Shown piece by piece: positions 1 through 9,521 of a DNA stretch of 64,000 nucleotides (its first letter is position 1; every line of letters starts with the position of its first letter). This stretch comes from Billgrantia endophytica. Its GTDB lineage: Bacteria; Pseudomonadota; Gammaproteobacteria; Pseudomonadales; Halomonadaceae. The position numbers were made by a program, and so were the translations under genes. The stretch spans positions 251,029 through 315,028 of the forward strand of contig NZ_PNRF01000028.1 in NCBI RefSeq assembly GCF_002879615.1, read 5' to 3'. The notes below the pieces were generated by a model. It was not told the origin of the DNA, searched no databases, and saw nothing but the letters and a program-made list of their open reading frames with translations.

Positions 1-629
1 CCCAAACCCGACATTTTCAGCAATCGCGAAAACCGTGGCTCCATCATGGCAAAGACATTCTGCCTGTCGGCAAGACCGACGATGGCGGTGGCGGCGAGAA
101 ACAGGCTCAGGCCCACCAGCGGCGCATAGGGTTTGATTTCGTGGCCTGACAACTGCTGGCTATCCTGTTCATTCAAGCCGATGACGCTGTCATGGCTTCT
201 CCTGAAAGCGGGGTGGACGGCGAGCCTCGACACTTCGCAGATGGACGAGCGATTGAACTTCGAAGGGTGGAGCTCAGGATGGTCAAGGCTATGACCGCAG
301 CTCCGTTCCAGGGGCAACTGGTCGAGGGGAGCGGCGGCGTTGCCGGGTATGACGACGACCCTCAGGCAGCCGGCATCGACACCGCTTGGCGTGTGATTCA
401 GCAGGCAGAGAATGGCATGCCGGTCATGAATGTCGTTCTCGAAGGGCACCTCGCGATTGTCGCCGAGCGCATAATTCAGCTCCTGCCTGAATACCTTGTG
501 CCTCAGGGAGTAGGCCCTGTAACGGCTGGCCTTGTCACTGGCGATCTTGAACGTGAACTGCTCCGCAAATTCCCGGAGCCGGATGTCTGCCTGTAACGTC
601 TGTTCCTTCTGCGCCGTGTTTTTTTTCAT
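1..629 (-). CDS. PEP-CTERM/exosortase-associated acyltransferase (partial, 3' end outside window)
   Basis: Reading from an ATG at 629 toward the left edge gives 209 open codons with no stop, so the gene continues outside the window. The N-terminal third contains RYRAYSLRHKVFRQELNYAL, which resembles the autoinducer-synthase/GNAT-like opening of exosortase-associated acyltransferases, and a later VSRLAVHPAFRR block also fits a GNAT fold. Members of this family sit in exosortase/PEP-CTERM exopolysaccharide loci and probably acylate a small substrate; the exact reaction is unknown. An AGGA ribosome site lies just upstream of the start. The family call rests on recalled motifs; the GNAT-like fold is safer than the exact subfamily. 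Confidence 0.7.
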   Translation of the reverse strand, partial: MKKNTAQKEQTLQADIRLREFAEQFTFKIASDKASRYRAYSLRHKVFRQELNYALGDNREVPFENDIHDRHAILCLLNHTPSGVDAGCLRVVVIPGNAAAPLDQLPLERSCGHSLDHPELHPSKFNRSSICEVSRLAVHPAFRRSHDSVIGLNEQDSQQLSGHEIKPYAPLVGLSLFLAATAIVGLADRQNVFAMMEPRFSRLLKMSGL

Positions 630-673
630 GTCCTCACCGGCTTCCTTACCGTCTGGATGGATCGGGTGGCTTG

Positions 674-3499
674 TCAGTTGCTATTGAAGGTTTCGGGTAT
701 CACGTCCGTCAGTAGCTCCGGGAGGCCGAGGTGGAAGCCTTGGCCGTAGGTAATGCCGTAGGTTTCCAGGAGCGGTATCAGGTCCTCCTGGTCGACGAAT
801 TCGGCGATGGCCTGCTTGCCGAAACCGGCGGCGATATCGGCGATGGCCCTGACGATGACCCGGCTATCGGGGTTGGTCAGCAGGCTCCGAATGAAGGCGC
901 CATCGATCTTGATGTAATCGACCGGAAGTTCACCCAGGTAGTGGAAGCTGCTGAACCCGATGCCGAAGTCATCGAGGGCCGTGCGGCACCCCAGGTCGCG
1001 GATCGCCTGCAGCACGCCACGTGCAGTGGAAAAGTCCGTTACCGCCGCCGTTTCGGTAATCTCGAGAATGAGGTAGTTCGGATCGGCCCCGGAAGCGGCC
1101 AGTTCATCGATCAGGAACTGCTTGAGCCCGTCGTCATGCAGGGATTGTCCCGACAGGTTGACCGCCAGGCTGATTCCCTTGTCCTGGACGTGCTTGAGTG
1201 CCCGGAGACTGTGCCGTAGCACCCAGCGGTCGAGCTGTAGAATCTGACCGCTGCGCTCCGCGATGGGAATGAAGTGCATGGGGGCGATCAAGGCTCCCCT
1301 GGGCCCACGCATGCGCAGCAGTATCTCGTAGTGCCGAACGTCCCTGTCGTTCAGCCTGACGATCGGCTGTGCCATCAGCTCGAAGCCATCCTCCTCGATC
1401 GCCTGGCGTATCCGCTCCACCCAGTAGACCCGCTCCTGAAGCTCATCCTTGGCGCTTTCGACAGTCGAAAGCAGATGCCAGCGCTGTGCACCGCTCTCCT
1501 TCGCCTTGTACATGGCGAGATCGGCACTGGCCATCAGGTCTGCGGCGTTATTGCCATGGTCCGGGAAGAGAGCGATCCCCAGGCTGGCGGCGGCCCGATG
1601 CCGCTGGCCGCCGGCATCCAGGCCGGTGCTCTCCAGGAGCGGGGTTATCTGCTTGGCGACGCAGATGGCCTGCCTGGCGTCGGCGCCATCCAGCAGCAGC
1701 GCGAACTCGTCGCCACCAAGCCGGGCAATCACGCCACGGTGGCCAAACTCCTGGAACAGCGTGTCGGCAACCATGCGGAGCAGGCGATCCCCGGTATGGT
1801 GACCGCTGAGTTCGTTGACGTCCTTGAACTGATCGAGATCCAGCAACAATACCGCCCCACTTCGACCGCGCTGCATCACGCTGCCCAGCGCTTCGTGGAA
1901 GTAGCGCCGATTGTAGAGTTCGGTAAGCGGATCGCGCTCTGCCAGCCAGGTCAGGCGCGCTTCGGCTATCTTTCGTTCGGTGATGTCGAGCCCTACCGAA
2001 ATCCGGCTGGTATTGCCATCGGAGTGTGGTGGCAGGGGCGCGTGATACCAGGCAATGGTCCGCTGCCGGCCATCCGCCGTGAGCAGGTTGCGCTCTTCCT
2101 GCAGCGAACTGTCGGCAAGGCCGGTAACAAGGCGCGTGGCAAAGACGTCATCGAAGAGACGGCCAAGCAGTTTCTCTTCCTGGGTGGCCATTACCGAGAG
2201 GGCATAATCGTTGACCAGGCCGATTCGGCCATGCTCGTCCTGGGTCACGATGAAGACCCGCGCCGTATCCAGCAGGCTACCGACGAAATCCCGTTCCCGT
2301 GCCAGTTCCTGCAGGCGCTCGGCAAGTTGGTCGGCCTGGGTGTTGACCTCCTGTTCCAGGGCTTCCAGCTGTTGGGAGAGTTCCAGTGTGGTGCCTTCCA
2401 GGACATCGATCTCGTCAGGGAGGCGTCGCTTGGGTCTGGGTATGGTGCTGCGGACGTTGGCGAAGCCGCCATGGGCGAGGATCGGGAGCACCCCTGCCAG
2501 CCGCTGAAGCCGGGCCATGGGCCTCAACAGGATGGCCAGCAAGAGCAGTTCGGCAGCCAGCCAGCCGACGATCCCGGCAATGAGCAGGGTGCGGGTGTCG
2601 TGGTTGATGGCCTTGATCTGAGGCGTGATGTCGGAAGCCAGAAGGAAATAACCCGCGCTACGCCTCTCCTCGTCTGTTTCGACATGCACCGCCGAGAGCT
2701 CGATGTCCCGGCCATCATGATGAAGCCGCAAGGGGGAGCGCAGCAGGTCGTTGAGGGTGATTCTTTCGGAGCCTGCCTGAAGAAGAGAGAAATAGGCCTC
2801 CTGATGGGTCATGGCGGCCAGATGGCCGTTCCAGCTTTCCACATGGCGCTCTGGTAGAGCCTCCGGCACCGTGCCGGTGATCATCAGGGCGACATCGCTG
2901 CCAGACACCTGGTGGATCTGGCGTGTCACGTCGGCCAGGGAACGAGAGAGCATGACCATGCCGACACTCTCGCCGGCGACCAGTATGGGCACCACCGCGT
3001 ATTGGCGACAGTCGGTGGAGCAACGCAGTGCGGACAAGGGAAACTCGGTTTCCATCACCTGGTGGGCCCATTTCTGGATCGGCCACTCATTGTCGCTCTG
3101 CCCCTGCCCCCATTCGGCCAACTGCTGCCCTTGGGCGTTGAACACGAGGATTTCGTCAATCCCGGCGTCGAGCTGTAGCGTAGGCCATTGTGAGGAAAGT
3201 GAGTGGATCAATTCCTCCCCTGTTCCCGTTTCCAGCGCCGGGCCGAGTTCGGGCGAGGCTGCCGCCAGGGCCGCCAACTGTTGCAGGCTGTTTTCGGAAC
3301 GTTGCAGGGCGAGCTGGATTTCCCGGAACTGGCGGTCGTTATATTCCGCTCGGCTTTCTTCGAACTGACGTGTCAGGTTGGCGTGACCGAGCCAGGTGAA
3401 CAGCACTACCAGCGCCAGCAGCAGCAGGCTGCTGAGCGCGAGAACTCGCCAGGTGAGGCTGAGGCGATGGCGGGTACCATGGGCTTTCGAAGCGCTCAT
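674..3499 (-). CDS. Membrane-anchored PAS-GGDEF-EAL cyclic-di-GMP enzyme
   Basis: This 941-residue inner-membrane protein probably makes and/or degrades cyclic-di-GMP. A membrane segment at about 17-38 and a second at about 304-326 enclose a periplasmic sensor of some 265 residues that contains a close cysteine pair (160 and 164). A coiled stretch (365-405) and a PAS-like domain (about 405-510) follow. The GGDEF motif is intact at 595-599, with no RxxD inhibitory site upstream. In the EAL domain (about 695-930) the signature reads EIL (725-727), while the NLSG, EITE and DDFG (843-846) blocks and IKID lysine are kept, so phosphodiesterase activity is plausible. It lies 45 bp downstream of the porin gene on the same strand, which suggests one operon with the binding protein. 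Confidence 0.93.
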   Translation of the reverse strand: MSASKAHGTRHRLSLTWRVLALSSLLLLALVVLFTWLGHANLTRQFEESRAEYNDRQFREIQLALQRSENSLQQLAALAAASPELGPALETGTGEELIHSLSSQWPTLQLDAGIDEILVFNAQGQQLAEWGQGQSDNEWPIQKWAHQVMETEFPLSALRCSTDCRQYAVVPILVAGESVGMVMLSRSLADVTRQIHQVSGSDVALMITGTVPEALPERHVESWNGHLAAMTHQEAYFSLLQAGSERITLNDLLRSPLRLHHDGRDIELSAVHVETDEERRSAGYFLLASDITPQIKAINHDTRTLLIAGIVGWLAAELLLLAILLRPMARLQRLAGVLPILAHGGFANVRSTIPRPKRRLPDEIDVLEGTTLELSQQLEALEQEVNTQADQLAERLQELARERDFVGSLLDTARVFIVTQDEHGRIGLVNDYALSVMATQEEKLLGRLFDDVFATRLVTGLADSSLQEERNLLTADGRQRTIAWYHAPLPPHSDGNTSRISVGLDITERKIAEARLTWLAERDPLTELYNRRYFHEALGSVMQRGRSGAVLLLDLDQFKDVNELSGHHTGDRLLRMVADTLFQEFGHRGVIARLGGDEFALLLDGADARQAICVAKQITPLLESTGLDAGGQRHRAAASLGIALFPDHGNNAADLMASADLAMYKAKESGAQRWHLLSTVESAKDELQERVYWVERIRQAIEEDGFELMAQPIVRLNDRDVRHYEILLRMRGPRGALIAPMHFIPIAERSGQILQLDRWVLRHSLRALKHVQDKGISLAVNLSGQSLHDDGLKQFLIDELAASGADPNYLILEITETAAVTDFSTARGVLQAIRDLGCRTALDDFGIGFSSFHYLGELPVDYIKIDGAFIRSLLTNPDSRVIVRAIADIAAGFGKQAIAEFVDQEDLIPLLETYGITYGQGFHLGLPELLTDVIPETFNSN

Positions 3500-3544
3500 T
3501 CAAGCTTTCCCGGGCCGGTGGATGGGAGACTGGACGATGGCTTG

Positions 3545-4744
3545 TCAGAAGCGAAGCGATAGCTGGAACAGCAGCATGTTCCAGTGGCGACGGGTTTCCG
3601 TCACGTCGGGATTATCCTGTAGCGGCAGCCAGCCGGTGCCGTCGATATGGTGGTATTCGGCAGCCAACAGCAGCCTGGGGTTCACATGCCACTGCAGGCC
3701 GAGGGTGATGTCCTCGGCGTAGCGTGAGTGTGCCGGGCCGAGGCCGCTGGCTTCGTAGGCGCTGCCCGAGCGGTCGCTGCGGTCACTGATCAGGCTGTCG
3801 TAGCGTATCAGCCACTGCCAGTTGTCGTGGAAGCGGCGGGTGTACTGCAGGTACCAGCTCTCGCCGGTGGTGTCGGCATCGCGAATCAGGCCGGAACCCG
3901 ACGTCGACAGTTTGCGCAGGGCGAATTCACCGGTCAGAGCCCAGTTCTCCATATCGTACTGGAGAGAAAGAATCCACGGCTGGAAGTTGAGCTCACCCTC
4001 GCTGGGGCCGAGTTCCAGGTCCAGATTGACGTCGGCTACGCTGACGGCTGCGGTAAAACGCCCGTTGCCATGTTCATAGAGGAGTTGACCGATCGACGAG
4101 GTGCTGCCGCTGGCGCTCGAGCTCGAGCCCGGTGGGAAAAGCTGGTTGCCCAGGTCACGGGTTGTCGGCGTCCCGACACCGGCTTTCAGGCGCAGTGTGC
4201 CACTATCCAGGCGCTCTTCGGCATAGACGCTGGCGCCGTCGGCCGATAGCCCGAGCGATCGGGTACGGTCGAAGTAAATGGACTGGGGAAGCAGTATGCT
4301 GGGGCGCGTGAACGCTACGTCGCGGGTCTGGTTATAGAAGCCGAAGGGGTTCTTGAACCGACCGGCCTGTATGCCAAGGGTGCGCTGCTGGTTGGAGAGC
4401 AACTGGTAGTCGATGATACCGTAATCCAGTACCGGTCTGGCATCGTCGCCATCCCCGCCGGCGCGGCGACCGAGAACCTGGGCTGCGATCAAGACATCCT
4501 GATGGGGGCGAAGGGAGGCGTTTGCCCCGATCTCGGTGAACTTGAGGCTGCCAGCGCCACTACTGCTAGGGCCGAAGAAATCATTGTGATCGGTGATGAC
4601 CAGAGCCTGGCTGAGAAAGCCATGGATCTGCAGGGTATCCAGGATGCTCTCCGCCATCGCGGGTGTTGCCACCCCGAAAAGCAGGGCGGCCAGCAGCGGC
4701 CGGGGGCTCCAGCTACTCCATCGTAATGACTTGGATTCGCTCAT
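3545..4744 (-). CDS. Outer-membrane porin-like beta-barrel protein
   Basis: The protein is 399 residues from the ATG at 4744. It starts with a signal peptide ending near ATPAMA (about residue 31). The rest alternates short polar and hydrophobic strands with many aromatic residues and ends in phenylalanine, as expected of outer-membrane barrels assembled by BamA. A longer reading from further upstream was rejected because it overlaps the binding-protein gene and has no signal peptide at its start. The chosen start overlaps the end of that gene by 32 bp, so the two are probably coupled. The substrate is unknown; the neighbour suggests phosphate or another anion, which is inference. Confidence 0.85.
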   Translation of the reverse strand: MSESKSLRWSSWSPRPLLAALLFGVATPAMAESILDTLQIHGFLSQALVITDHNDFFGPSSSGAGSLKFTEIGANASLRPHQDVLIAAQVLGRRAGGDGDDARPVLDYGIIDYQLLSNQQRTLGIQAGRFKNPFGFYNQTRDVAFTRPSILLPQSIYFDRTRSLGLSADGASVYAEERLDSGTLRLKAGVGTPTTRDLGNQLFPPGSSSSASGSTSSIGQLLYEHGNGRFTAAVSVADVNLDLELGPSEGELNFQPWILSLQYDMENWALTGEFALRKLSTSGSGLIRDADTTGESWYLQYTRRFHDNWQWLIRYDSLISDRSDRSGSAYEASGLGPAHSRYAEDITLGLQWHVNPRLLLAAEYHHIDGTGWLPLQDNPDVTETRRHWNMLLFQLSLRF

Positions 4745-5147
4745 CCAGATACTCCCTTTCCAGATACCCAAGGGCGCCGGGCGTGGTCGCGATGCGTTCC
4801 AGCATTTCGGACTGACTGTTGACGCGATTGGGTGCCTGGCCGGTGCCCGAAAAAACCATGCGATCCCAGGCCAGCTGAAGCTGGTGGGGGTAGACGACGA
4901 GTTGTTCCTTCGTGAAGCGCGCATGAACAGGATGATCATTGGGTAGCACGTAGACACGCACGGCTTGTCCGTCCGGCCAGGTGCGTTGGCGCATGGCGAA
5001 GATGGCTCGCGTGGTATCGCGGGTCAACGTGTGTGTGTCGACGCCGGAGTGTGCGATCAGCGCCAGTTTCTGCTCGTTGGCACTGATCGTCACCGATGAC
5101 GACAGCAACACCAGTGTCAGGAGCAAGACGCGCATCAATCCGGCCAC
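4713..5147 (-). CDS. Small PstS-like periplasmic binding-domain protein
   Basis: This 144-residue protein carries a signal peptide (about residues 1-23, ending VTISA). The mature part has the short 'phosphate ABC transporter substrate-binding-like' fold, with blocks such as LTRDTTRAIFAMRQRTWPDG and a terminal PGALGYLE. True PstS proteins are more than twice as long and sit beside permease genes; none is here. It is the first gene of a probable operon with a porin and a GGDEF/EAL protein, so it may feed periplasmic ligand status to the cyclic-di-GMP enzyme. That role is inference. Confidence 0.8.
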   Translation of the reverse strand: MAGLMRVLLLTLVLLSSSVTISANEQKLALIAHSGVDTHTLTRDTTRAIFAMRQRTWPDGQAVRVYVLPNDHPVHARFTKEQLVVYPHQLQLAWDRMVFSGTGQAPNRVNSQSEMLERIATTPGALGYLEREYLDERIQVITME

Positions 5148-5668
5148 ACGACACCTTCCCGAATGCCGAGATTACATGGCGTAGCGGCAGGCAGACGAGT
5201 TGCCGGCCTCTTCCGGGCAGGCAGTGTCACGGCTTCGGTGCCTGGCCATCGACATCCGATGGTTGGCCAGGACGTCAAAAGCGTCTCGATAGCGAATTCC
5301 CCCGATCCCCATAAACCTTGGCATGGAGAGGTCACGACAAGGTCAAGCTTCCTGCATTGTTATCGATAGTGCTGAAATAGCGCTTTGTCTGCACAATATA
5401 CGCTGAGAGCGGACCTGACGAGAAGGTACCCGCATCAAGGCCCATCAACGTAGGCAGAGCCAATGCGTCATAATAGCGTTTCTTCAATACGTTACTATTG
5501 CCGGGCCGGCTCGGTGGCGCTGCTTTCCACCATCGACCCGGTCAGGTCCATTTTCCCGCCCTTGCTGTCCTTTCTCCCATCGTCATGACCTTTGTGGCTT
5601 CGTCTCGGTAGAAAATATGGCATCATCGGCATTTTGTGGCACATCACCCAGGGCAGGCCAGACCACGC
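5148..5668. promoter_or_regulatory. Divergent intergenic region between the binding-protein operon and DUF3581
   Basis: About 520 bp separate the minus-strand operon from the plus-strand DUF3581 gene, and no coding region is convincing here. A possible sigma-70 pair for the plus-strand gene is TTGTGG near 5590 with an ATATGG-like -10 after 17 bp, which is weak. No repeat or RNA gene was recognised. Confidence 0.35.
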
Positions 5669-6385
5669 ATGTTTCTCGACTCCTACCATACGCAGATGGG
5701 CTCGCGCATTTCCATTACATCGCAGCAGGCCAGTGACTTTGCCAAGTGTGTCGCCGGCGACTTCAACCCGATTCACGATGCGGGAGCTCGACGCTTCTGC
5801 GTACCGGGGGACCTGCTGTTTGCACTGGTACTGAGTCGCTTCGGGCTTTCCCGACACATGGATTTCCACTTCCGCAGCATGGTCGGTGACAGTACGGCGC
5901 TCTGCTTGCAGGAGCACCATAACGGCCAGCTCGCTGTCAGTGACGAAGGGGGGAAACGGTACCTGGACGTGACTCGACGCGGGGAAGTGACCACCGACGA
6001 GGCGGCGGTCGAGGCGTTTACCCGTTGTTACGTCGCTTTCTCGGGCAGGAACTTTCCGCATGTGCTCAAGCCGCTGTTGGAAGAGCAGGGGGTCATGTTC
6101 AACCCGCGCCGTCCGCTGGTGATCTACGACAGCATGGGATTCACGCTCGAGCGCCTGGACCTGAGCCGGCCTTCGCTGGAGCTGGTGGACTCGAGCCTGG
6201 AGGTCAACGGCAAGCGCGGCGATGTGCGACTCAAGTTCCGTATTACCGATAACGGCAACGAGGTCGGCAGTGGCGCGAAGAAACTGGTCGTCAGTGGACT
6301 GTGCGATTATGACGCCGAGGCCATGAGTGAGATCGTCGCCGAATTCTACCGTCTCAAGGCGGCCTACGAAGCCGGCGGCCGATAG
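5669..6385 (+). CDS. DUF3581 family protein
   Basis: The protein is 238 residues from the ATG that begins MFLDSYHTQ, which matches the usual start of DUF3581 proteins. An in-frame ATG 33 bp upstream is less likely because it adds sequence foreign to the family. The NPIHD motif near residue 35 recalls hotdog-fold dehydratases of the MaoC type, so an acyl-thioester-related role is possible, but no function has been shown that I know of. It stands alone on its strand. Confidence 0.82.
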   Translation: MFLDSYHTQMGSRISITSQQASDFAKCVAGDFNPIHDAGARRFCVPGDLLFALVLSRFGLSRHMDFHFRSMVGDSTALCLQEHHNGQLAVSDEGGKRYLDVTRRGEVTTDEAAVEAFTRCYVAFSGRNFPHVLKPLLEEQGVMFNPRRPLVIYDSMGFTLERLDLSRPSLELVDSSLEVNGKRGDVRLKFRITDNGNEVGSGAKKLVVSGLCDYDAEAMSEIVAEFYRLKAAYEAGGR

Positions 6386-6397
6386 CCGCCAGCGGAC

Positions 6398-7291
6398 CTA
6401 GACCACGACGGTAACGGGACAGCTGGCCAGGTCGATGACCCGGTGGCTGACGCTTCCCATCAGTTTTTCCTGCCATGTGCCGAGCCCTCGCCGCCCCATG
6501 ATGATCACCGGGTAATCCTGGTGGCGGTTGGCCTGCTGGACAATGGCCTCCGCATAGCGATCCCCCGCCAGAACCAGTTCGACGATACCCGCCGGCACCA
6601 TGCCCACGACGTGACGGGCACGTGAAAAGATGCGCTCCGCCTCGTCCATCTCTTCGTCGCCCTGCCTGGGCGGCTTGCCGGCCGGCCGGCAGAACAGCAG
6701 CTCCACCATGGCGTCCGCGCTTCGTGCCAGGTCGCCGGCTACGGCGGCGGCCTGGTCGCTGTGGCGTGAGCCGTCCACCGGCAGCAGTATGCGACGGATT
6801 CGTTGAACATCTTCCGGCGCGGCTTCGTCATGTACCACGGTCACCGGGCAGGGCGCCCTGTGCACGACCTCGTTGCTCACACTTCCCTCGACGAACTTCC
6901 CCATGTCGCTGAGATGCCGGGCTCCGACCACCACAAGGCAACCCTCATGGCGTCGCACGTGCTCGACGATGGTTCGTGCCGGGTGGCGCACGAAATTCTC
7001 GTCCTCGAGGATCACCTCTTCGGGAGTCGGGTCCAGCGGAGGCTCGATGACCTGCCTGGCGCTTTCGAAAGCACTGGCGGCGGCCTTGAGTCGCAACGAA
7101 CGGTCCCTGTCGGCGTCGGCCCGACGATTGGCCGGCAGATCGCTGAGTTCGGGAGGGTTGAGGGGCATGACATGCAACAGCTGTAGAGGCGCCTGTAGCA
7201 GGCGAGCCAGCATGGCGGCATGGCGTGTCGCGGCAGCAGCGGTGGATGAGCCGTCTACTGGCACGATCACGAGCGAAATGCGCTCACTCAT
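6398..7291 (-). CDS. Tandem universal stress protein (two UspA domains)
   Basis: This 297-residue cytoplasmic protein contains two UspA domains (about 1-150 and 160-297). The second carries a full nucleotide-binding signature, GRRG followed by nine residues and GS. In the first the matching site reads GARH, nine residues, then GS, so only the second half looks canonical for ATP binding. Both halves begin with the typical beta strand ending in P-V-D-G-S. Tandem UspA proteins are linked to stress and respiration-arrest survival. The gene follows the acyltransferase gene by 45 bp on the same strand and may be cotranscribed with it. Confidence 0.95.
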   Translation of the reverse strand: MSERISLVIVPVDGSSTAAAATRHAAMLARLLQAPLQLLHVMPLNPPELSDLPANRRADADRDRSLRLKAAASAFESARQVIEPPLDPTPEEVILEDENFVRHPARTIVEHVRRHEGCLVVVGARHLSDMGKFVEGSVSNEVVHRAPCPVTVVHDEAAPEDVQRIRRILLPVDGSRHSDQAAAVAGDLARSADAMVELLFCRPAGKPPRQGDEEMDEAERIFSRARHVVGMVPAGIVELVLAGDRYAEAIVQQANRHQDYPVIIMGRRGLGTWQEKLMGSVSHRVIDLASCPVTVVV

Positions 7292-7336
7292 GTGAAGCTC
7301 CCTTGGCAGACAACGGTATCGGATCAGGTCTTCAGA

Positions 7337-8398
7337 CTAGCGTATTTGGGCTGCTCTCGTCTGCTGGTCGCCCGGCACATGCAGGCGCTTGCCGAACATC
7401 ATGCCGCCCAACGGGACCCGATTGGCAACCTGATTCAACCAGATGGAGCCGGTGAACCCCACCACGATCAACAGTAGGGTATAGACCGGTAGCGAGAAGT
7501 TCATCGCGTCGTTTGTGACGTCCACCATGGCAAAGAACATGGGATGCGCCAGGTAGATGCCGAACGAATATTCGTTGACGCGTCTGACCATGGAGGGAGC
7601 CGGGCGATTCCGCAGCCGGGTCATGACGCAAAAGGTGAAGAGGATGAACAGGGGGATGACCCATGTCTCCTTGGAAGAATACTCCAGCCAGCCAGGCAGC
7701 GTCAGCAGGACGATCAGCGCAATGAAGGCAACCAGGTAGACCGGCCGGGCAAGTTGTCGCATCAGCGGAACCTCATGCAGCCGTTGCGAGGTCAGTTGCG
7801 CATAATGGCGAACCAGAAGCATGGCCAGAAAGAACAGGTAGATCCAGCCAAGCGGGGCAATCCACAGCAGGTACCCGGGCGGCGCGATGCCGTACCAGCG
7901 GGTCAGCCCCCAATAGGCGATCCCGACCAGGCTGCCGATGGCCAGCCAGGGGCTGGGCTTCATCCAGCGCACCAGGCCATAATGGGAATAGACCCAATAG
8001 AAGGCATAGAATTGCATGGCAATGATCAGGAAATAGCCATGCCAGCCGGCATAGACCAGGTATTCGATCATGTTCTCGATGAAGCCGACATCACCGTTGG
8101 CGCGGTGGTTGCTGACATAGTTCGTCGTGGAGTAGATCAACCCGTAGACTAGGTAGGGCACCATGATGTATTTCATCCGCCTGGCCAGAAAGCCTTCGGG
8201 GAGGCGGCTGCCATAGCGAACCGAAAACAGAAAGATCGAGATGAAGATGAAGATCGGTGTACCGAGAACGGTAGGAATGCGCGCCAGGTCGACGTACACG
8301 TTATCGATATGCTGATTCAGGCGGTCCAGGAGATGGAAGCTGAAGACGGCAAGGCAACCATAGAAGCGTAGCCAGTAAATTTCTTCGATCTGCTTCAT
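7337..8398 (-). CDS. Acyltransferase-3 family integral membrane protein
   Basis: The 353-residue protein has around ten hydrophobic helices and opens with YWLRFYGCLAVFSFHL, the start of the acyltransferase-3 fold, whose catalytic histidine lies in the first helix. The block SFGIYLAHP near the C-terminus is also typical. These proteins move acyl groups onto exported polysaccharides or lipids, and IcaC is a well-known relative. The ATG at 8398 was chosen because GAGGAG lies at a good distance upstream and because longer readings add non-membrane sequence. The acyl acceptor is unknown. Confidence 0.88.
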   Translation of the reverse strand: MKQIEEIYWLRFYGCLAVFSFHLLDRLNQHIDNVYVDLARIPTVLGTPIFIFISIFLFSVRYGSRLPEGFLARRMKYIMVPYLVYGLIYSTTNYVSNHRANGDVGFIENMIEYLVYAGWHGYFLIIAMQFYAFYWVYSHYGLVRWMKPSPWLAIGSLVGIAYWGLTRWYGIAPPGYLLWIAPLGWIYLFFLAMLLVRHYAQLTSQRLHEVPLMRQLARPVYLVAFIALIVLLTLPGWLEYSSKETWVIPLFILFTFCVMTRLRNRPAPSMVRRVNEYSFGIYLAHPMFFAMVDVTNDAMNFSLPVYTLLLIVVGFTGSIWLNQVANRVPLGGMMFGKRLHVPGDQQTRAAQIR

Positions 8399-8521
8399 GG
8401 GCTCCTCGAACCTTCCATGGGTTAGCTGGAACATCATTAGCCGTCTCATTGTCGGACCACAAGGTAACGCAGGAATTCCGCGAGGGGAACTGTCACCAAC
8501 CAGGCACAGGGAGCCGTGCGC

Positions 8522-9457
8522 ATGAGAGTCAGACAAGGTTTCGTCATTCTGCCCATCCTGCTTGGTGTCGGTCTGCTGCTGAGTACACCGGCACTGGCTG
8601 GAGAGGTTACCCACCATCGCTTCCACTCGGAAACCCTGGGGCGCGATTATCCTTATACGCTTTATCTGCCCGAGGGCTACCGGGAGTCGAATCTGGCGTA
8701 TCCCATTCTCTACCTGCTGCATGGCTCGAACGGCAGTGAACGTGACTGGGTCGAGCGCGGTTCGCTCCGGGAAACGGCGGACAGGCTGATACGTGACGGC
8801 ATCATACCTCCGGCAGTGATCGTGATGCCCGGAAGCGAGAGCTGGTGGATCGATGGCCATAACGAGGCTGCCCGCACCGCGTTCCTCGAGGATCTTCTAC
8901 CCCATGTCGAAGAGACGTGGCAGGTCGTGCCCCTGCGCGAGTGGCGGGGTGTGGCGGGCCTCTCCGCCGGGGGGTACGGAAGCATCAATTTTGCACTTGA
9001 ACGGCCCGAACTGTTCGGTGCCGCCGCGGCGTTGAGCCCCGCCAGCTACTATCCCTTTCCGCCGGCCAATTCCTCGGCGCGTCGTCACCCCGCCTTTCTC
9101 GATAACGAAGGCGGCTTCGATACCGAGCTATGGGAGCGGCATCACTACAGGGCACACCTGGACCGCTACCTGGAGAGCGACCTCGTCGTTCCGCTCTACC
9201 TGAGCGCCGGCAACCGGGATGTCTACAACGCCGAACATCATGCACGCCTGGTTCATCAGGCGCTGAAACACCACCAGCCCGGCCTGGTGCCTCTGGAGGT
9301 CCTGGGCGGCGGCCACACCTGGCGAGTCTGGCGTGCCAGCCTGCCTCGAGCCCTCGACTGGATGTTCCTTTTCCTGCAAGGCCCGGTGCCGCTGGAAACG
9401 CTCACCGAGAAGGTTGCCATCGATGCGCGGGAGGAAATGGAAGAGCGGGAGGAGTGA
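8522..9457 (+). CDS. Secreted esterase D-type alpha/beta hydrolase
   Basis: The protein is 311 residues with a signal peptide ending near STPALAG. It matches the esterase D/antigen 85 group: an early HGSNGSERDW oxyanion-hole block, nucleophile motif GLSAGG (serine at about 148), an aspartate in AGNRDVY, and a histidine in GGGHTW. It is probably periplasmic and hydrolyses an ester of unknown nature. The start is either the GTG at 8516 or the ATG at 8522; GGGAG at 8509-8513 favours the ATG. It is divergent from the acyltransferase gene. Confidence 0.88.
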   Translation: MRVRQGFVILPILLGVGLLLSTPALAGEVTHHRFHSETLGRDYPYTLYLPEGYRESNLAYPILYLLHGSNGSERDWVERGSLRETADRLIRDGIIPPAVIVMPGSESWWIDGHNEAARTAFLEDLLPHVEETWQVVPLREWRGVAGLSAGGYGSINFALERPELFGAAAALSPASYYPFPPANSSARRHPAFLDNEGGFDTELWERHHYRAHLDRYLESDLVVPLYLSAGNRDVYNAEHHARLVHQALKHHQPGLVPLEVLGGGHTWRVWRASLPRALDWMFLFLQGPVPLETLTEKVAIDAREEMEEREE

Positions 9458-9521
9458 TGCGACGCGTGATCGGGTATGAAACAGTTGGCTCAGCGGAATC
9501 ATGTCCTGACAGGAGAACCTC

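Noticed and set aside
1274..2857. Open frame of 527 codons opposite the GGDEF/EAL gene
   Set aside because: Antisense to a gene with intact GGDEF and EAL-type motifs.
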